Below, piece after piece: positions 14,199 through 17,178 of a stretch of 17,178 nucleotides of DNA. The translations under genes and the position numbers were made by a program. The stretch is from JAYQUR01 sp038133505. GTDB taxonomy: Bacteria; Pseudomonadota; Alphaproteobacteria; MPNO01; UBA830. Positions within the stretch are counted from its first letter, which is position 1, and every line of letters begins with the position of its first letter. The stretch lies in the NCBI GenBank assembly GCA_038133505.1, contig JAYPTI010000060.1, positions 1-17,178 of the forward strand. Reading direction: 5' to 3'. Under the pieces are notes generated by a model. It was not told where the DNA came from. It saw only the letters and a program-made list of their open reading frames with translations, and did not search any database.

Positions 14199-15209
14199 AT
14201 GAGGTTCGGTATCTGGACGCCGCTGCCGCACACGGTGCGGATCGAGCCGGAAATGCAGGCGGCGATCGACGATCTCACGACGGCGGGCAGCGGCGGACCG
14301 GCGGACCGCTCGTTCCGTATCGCGGCCGACCTTGTTCGCCGCGCCGAGGCGCTCGGGTTCGACACCACCCTGATCGCGGAGCGCCATCTCGGCCCCGATC
14401 TCGAAGCCTGGATGGTCGGCGCCGCGATGGTCGCGGAGACGTCGCGCATCGAACTGATGGTGGCGGTTCATCCCGGCATCCTGACACCGGCGGTCGCGGC
14501 CAAGATGGGCGCCTCGCTCGATCGCATCAGCGGCGGGCGCGCGGCGGTCAATATCGTCAACGGATGGTTCGAGGAGGAGATCGACCTGTTCGGCAACGGC
14601 GCGTGGCTCGAGCGCGGCGATGCGCGCTACCGGCGCATGGAAGAATTCGTCGCCGTCATGCGCGGGCTGTGGACCGAGGAGACCTTCGACTACGAGGGCG
14701 AGTTCTACCGCTGCGAGGGCGCGCGTCTTCCCATTCGTCCGGTCCGCCGGCCGAATCCGCCGATCTATGCGGCAAGCGGCGCGCCCGCCGGCCGTGAGAC
14801 CGTCGCCCGGCATTGCGATACCTGGTTCGTCGCCTACGAGCCGGGCTATGCGAACGTGGACGCGAACATGGAACGCGTCGCGCGCGAGATCGCCGACATC
14901 CGTGAGCGCGCCGCCGTGTACGGCAGGACGATTTCCTGCGGGGTGAACAGCCATGTGATCTGCACCGACAGCCTATCCGAGGCCGAAGAGCGCGTCGCGG
15001 AGCTTGAGGAATACGGTGCGCGCGATCCGGTCTCGGCCGTGGCGGCCAAGGCGCTCGGCGCCGGGCTGGTCGGCACGCGGTCGCAGATCGTCGAGCGGCT
15101 GAAATACTATCGCGATATCGGGATCGACCTGCCGATGGTGCACTTCTTTCCGATGCACGCAGGTATGGAGACATTCGCCGGCGAGATCATGCCGGCGCTG
15201 CGCAACTAG
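14199..15209 (+). CDS. LLM-class flavin-dependent oxidoreductase
   Basis: This 336-residue protein shows the bacterial-luciferase-like TIM barrel. It has FGIWTPLPHT at the N-terminus, AEALGFDTTLIAERHL, MVAVHPGILTPAVAAKMGASLDR and then GRAAVNIVNGWFEEE, the strand and turn typical of SsuD/SfnG-type monooxygenases. EEFVAVMRGLWTEETFDYEGEFY and PPIYAASGAPAGRE, from the flavin-binding part, come next. Such enzymes use reduced FMN and oxygen to oxidise sulfonates, sulfones or other small organics. The real substrate is unknown. It has no flavin reductase of its own nearby, although the OYE-type gene 62 bases downstream also uses flavin. The start at 14199 follows the previous stop closely. Confidence 0.85.
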   Translation: MRFGIWTPLPHTVRIEPEMQAAIDDLTTAGSGGPADRSFRIAADLVRRAEALGFDTTLIAERHLGPDLEAWMVGAAMVAETSRIELMVAVHPGILTPAVAAKMGASLDRISGGRAAVNIVNGWFEEEIDLFGNGAWLERGDARYRRMEEFVAVMRGLWTEETFDYEGEFYRCEGARLPIRPVRRPNPPIYAASGAPAGRETVARHCDTWFVAYEPGYANVDANMERVAREIADIRERAAVYGRTISCGVNSHVICTDSLSEAEERVAELEEYGARDPVSAVAAKALGAGLVGTRSQIVERLKYYRDIGIDLPMVHFFPMHAGMETFAGEIMPALRN

Positions 15210-15271
15210 CTTTCTGCCTCTTTACCGCCACAGGCGGACGGGTATTCTTCGGAAAACCGATAGGGAAACCC

Positions 15272-16363
15272 ATGTCCGACAATCCGATGTTCACGCCTTT
15301 CACGCTGCGCGGCATGACGGTGAAGAACCGTCTCGTGCTTTCGCCGATGTGCCAGTACTCCGCCGACGAGGACGGAACCGTCAACGACTGGCACGTGGTC
15401 CATCTCGGCAGCCGCGCGATGGGCGGCACAGGCCTCGTGATTACCGAGATGACCGACGTCTCGCCCGAAGGCCGCATTTCGCCGAATTGTGCCGGAATGT
15501 GGAAGCCGGAGCACGTGGATGCATGGAAGCGCGTCGTCGATTTCGTCCATACCCATTCGGACGCGAAGATCGCGATCCAGCTCGCGCATGCGGGCCGCAA
15601 GGCAAGTTGCCACGTGCAATGGGAAGGCGGCGGACCGCTGCCGGACGGCAGGGCATGGGAGATCATCGCGCCGTCGGCCATTCCGTTCTCGCCCGAAAGC
15701 CAGACGCCTCGGTCGATGAACCGCGACGACATGGACCGGCTCGTCGAGGCGTTCGCACAGGGCGCGCGCTGGGCCGACGAGGCCGGCTTCGACATGATCG
15801 AGATCCACGGCGGGCACGGCTATCTGATTTCCAGCTTCATCTCGCCTCTGTCCAACACGCGGAACGACGAGTACGGCGGGCCGCTCGAAAACCGGATGAA
15901 ATTCCCGATGGAGGTGTTCCGGGCGATCCGCGCCAACTGGCCGGACGACAAGCCGATCTCGATGAGAATCTCGGCCTACGACTGGGTCGAGGGCGGCACC
16001 GAGGTCGACGACGCCGTCGAAATCGGCAGGATGATGAAGGAGGCCGGGCTCGACATCCTCGACGTTTCCAGCGGCAACGTGACGAACGATCCGCGGCCGC
16101 GCGTCGAAGGCCTGTTCCAGACGCCTTTCAGCGAACGCGTTCGCGCCGAAGCGGGCATCCCGACGATGACCGTCGGCAATGTCGGCGGCCCGGAACAGAT
16201 AAACGAGGTGATCGCCGAGGGCAGGGCGGATCTGTGCTGCATGGCGAAGGGCCAGCTGTTCGACCCGTATTTCGCGCATCACGCGGCGACGGCGCTCGAG
16301 GTCGAGGACTACGCGTGGCCCAAGCAGTACGGCGCGGCGAAATTCTTCAAGCCGGTGGATTAG
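15272..16363 (+). CDS. Old Yellow Enzyme-type NADH:flavin oxidoreductase (YqjM-like)
   Basis: This 363-residue FMN-binding TIM barrel belongs to the YqjM branch of the Old Yellow Enzyme family. SPMCQYSA carries the flavin-tuning Cys (C27). QLAHAGRKAS is the conserved flavin and substrate region. IHGGHGYLISSFISPLSNTR has the His-His substrate pair (H179, H182), followed by NDEYGG. MAKGQLFDPYF is near the C-terminus. Such enzymes reduce activated C=C bonds of enones, nitro compounds or quinones with NAD(P)H. AGGGAAA lies six bases before the ATG. It is probably the last gene of the NTF2-fusion/LLM set, and converges with the gene at 16387. Confidence 0.9.
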   Translation: MSDNPMFTPFTLRGMTVKNRLVLSPMCQYSADEDGTVNDWHVVHLGSRAMGGTGLVITEMTDVSPEGRISPNCAGMWKPEHVDAWKRVVDFVHTHSDAKIAIQLAHAGRKASCHVQWEGGGPLPDGRAWEIIAPSAIPFSPESQTPRSMNRDDMDRLVEAFAQGARWADEAGFDMIEIHGGHGYLISSFISPLSNTRNDEYGGPLENRMKFPMEVFRAIRANWPDDKPISMRISAYDWVEGGTEVDDAVEIGRMMKEAGLDILDVSSGNVTNDPRPRVEGLFQTPFSERVRAEAGIPTMTVGNVGGPEQINEVIAEGRADLCCMAKGQLFDPYFAHHAATALEVEDYAWPKQYGAAKFFKPVD

Positions 16364-16386
16364 CTGTCGATCGGGCTGCCCGGCGA

Positions 16387-16890
16387 TTAGTTCGGAAACC
16401 AGACGTTCTTGAAATCGCGCGGCGGCGTCTTCCAGATGCCGTGCCCGGCCTTCATCGCGCGGGTTTCCGTAATCAGGAATTGATCGAGGTCGGCGCCGGC
16501 TTTTTTGAATTCGAAATATTCGTCGATGTCGAAGTGGGCGTAGCCGGACATGATCATCGACTCGCTCAGATCGACGTTTTCCCGTTTACAGATCCCCGTT
16601 GCGCTCTGTTCGCGCATCTTGAGAATCTCGCACCGGACAGCGCCGTTGTACATCGCGAAATTCCGAGGCGTCCCGCGCGCCAGAGGTCCCCAGGGCCATG
16701 CGTTCGCAGGCGGCGGGCGGATCGCGAAAAGATCGATGCGCAGTAGCTCGGTGGTGACGCCGCTTACCTTGGTGATCGGCTTTACGATCAGCGTCTTTCC
16801 GTCGACGACCGCGACAACGGTTGCGCTGAAGGGCTTGGCATTCGCCGCGATGGAGAACAGCAGCATTGCGGCTATGAAGATGTGGCGCAT
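16387..16890 (-). CDS. secreted SNase-like protein, catalytic residues degenerate
   Basis: This 167-residue protein has an N-terminal signal peptide (MRHIFIAAMLLFSIAANA). The mature part follows the staphylococcal nuclease fold: VVAVVDGKTLIV, LLRIDLFAIRPP, VDLSESMIMSGYAHFD and a final GIW. Compared with nuclease, D21 is Lys (DGKT for DGDT), D40 and E43 are not conserved, R87 is Thr, and only R35 seems kept. It is therefore probably not a nuclease and may be a binding or structural domain. A good AGGAAAG site precedes the ATG. Codons such as AAA and TTT are more frequent than in its neighbours, a mild sign of different origin. Two cysteines (in CEILK and GICKR) could form a disulfide. Confidence 0.7.
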   Translation of the reverse strand: MRHIFIAAMLLFSIAANAKPFSATVVAVVDGKTLIVKPITKVSGVTTELLRIDLFAIRPPPANAWPWGPLARGTPRNFAMYNGAVRCEILKMREQSATGICKRENVDLSESMIMSGYAHFDIDEYFEFKKAGADLDQFLITETRAMKAGHGIWKTPPRDFKNVWFPN

Positions 16891-17178
16891 GATCTTTCCT
16901 CGATCGGAGGGGAGGCGAAATTGAATTTTCGCAACGAGCCTACGTTCGGGAAATTAACCTTGAGTAAGCATCAGCGGCATTCCGGGAGGGAAATCGGATG
17001 CCATACTGCGTCGTACGCGGTTATCCACCGGATTTTCCCGTCTTATCCCCCGGAAAGTCGCCGTGTTTGTGGGTAAGTAAAAAAGAATAATTGAGGGCGT
17101 TTGGCGCGGGGCGCACTATTCGGTTGTCAGCGCGATGGAACTCGCATTGATGGGTGGGTGGCCCACCAAGGATGAACA
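16891..17178. other. 288-base region without a clear gene
   Basis: Only short open frames occur here. The last third contains an AT-rich stretch (about 17073-17094) and then ATG at 17135, from which 14 codons stay open to the edge. Neither is enough to call a gene. Single matches to a DnaA-box-like TTATCCACC and to a CtrA half-site (TTAACC at 16954) are seen, but no cluster. Confidence 0.6.

Noticed and set aside
16367..16386. Hairpin CGGG-CTG-CCCG between convergent OYE and SNase-like genes
   Set aside because: The stem is only four base pairs and lacks a T-run, so it is not a supported terminator.
15349..16746. 465-residue plus-strand open frame across the OYE gene
   Set aside because: It is out of frame with the clear OYE motifs and has shadow-like composition.
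17021..17029. DnaA-box-like TTATCCACC
   Set aside because: One mismatch, no second good box or AT-rich unwinding array nearby and no replication genes. A single match is not evidence for an origin.

Overview
The window is GC-rich bacterial DNA that most resembles an alphaproteobacterium, probably Rhodospirillales-like or a relative. The main support is the gene order murA - DUF2948 - hisG - hisD - UPF0262 - low-molecular-weight phosphatase, together with a short-form HisG and CtrA-type boxes. A 10-base run of N inside one gene shows that this is a draft or metagenome assembly. No rRNA genes, CRISPR arrays, transposases or phage genes were seen.

Left part (1-4040): a partial, leftward AsmA/DUF748-type envelope protein leaves the window at base 1. 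Divergent from it is a tight three-gene set: a 4,5-dihydroxyphthalate decarboxylase-like protein, an amidohydrolase-2 family protein and a glutathione S-transferase-like protein. This looks like an uncharacterised catabolic or detoxification operon for an aromatic acid.

Middle-left (4041-7812): two paralogous single-domain PilZ (c-di-GMP receptor) genes flank three unrelated genes. These are a leftward di-haem cytochrome c, a metallo-beta-lactamase-fold hydrolase and a 3-hydroxyisobutyrate-dehydrogenase-like oxidoreductase. Each PilZ gene has a TTAA-N7-TTAA-like CtrA box about 50 bases before its start. The pair therefore looks like a duplicated, cell-cycle or motility controlled c-di-GMP output. 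The cytochrome has an intact signal peptide reading frame but no in-frame start codon, and one extra G in a short G run would explain this.

Centre (7816-12785): the leftward core operon murA, DUF2948, hisG, hisD, UPF0262 and LMW phosphatase has overlaps or very short gaps at most junctions. It links peptidoglycan precursor synthesis to the first and last steps of histidine synthesis. A small, basic, possibly leaderless gene lies upstream of murA, and a tRNA-Thr(GGT) gene points the other way.

Right part (12875-17178): after the tRNA come a dienelactone hydrolase-like/NTF2-like fusion protein that appears to have lost its nucleophile, an LLM-class flavin monooxygenase and an Old Yellow Enzyme-type reductase. 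This is probably a redox or xenobiotic pathway. A convergent, secreted protein with a staphylococcal-nuclease-like fold has lost most catalytic residues. The last 288 bases are non-coding or hold only the first codons of a gene that runs off the edge.
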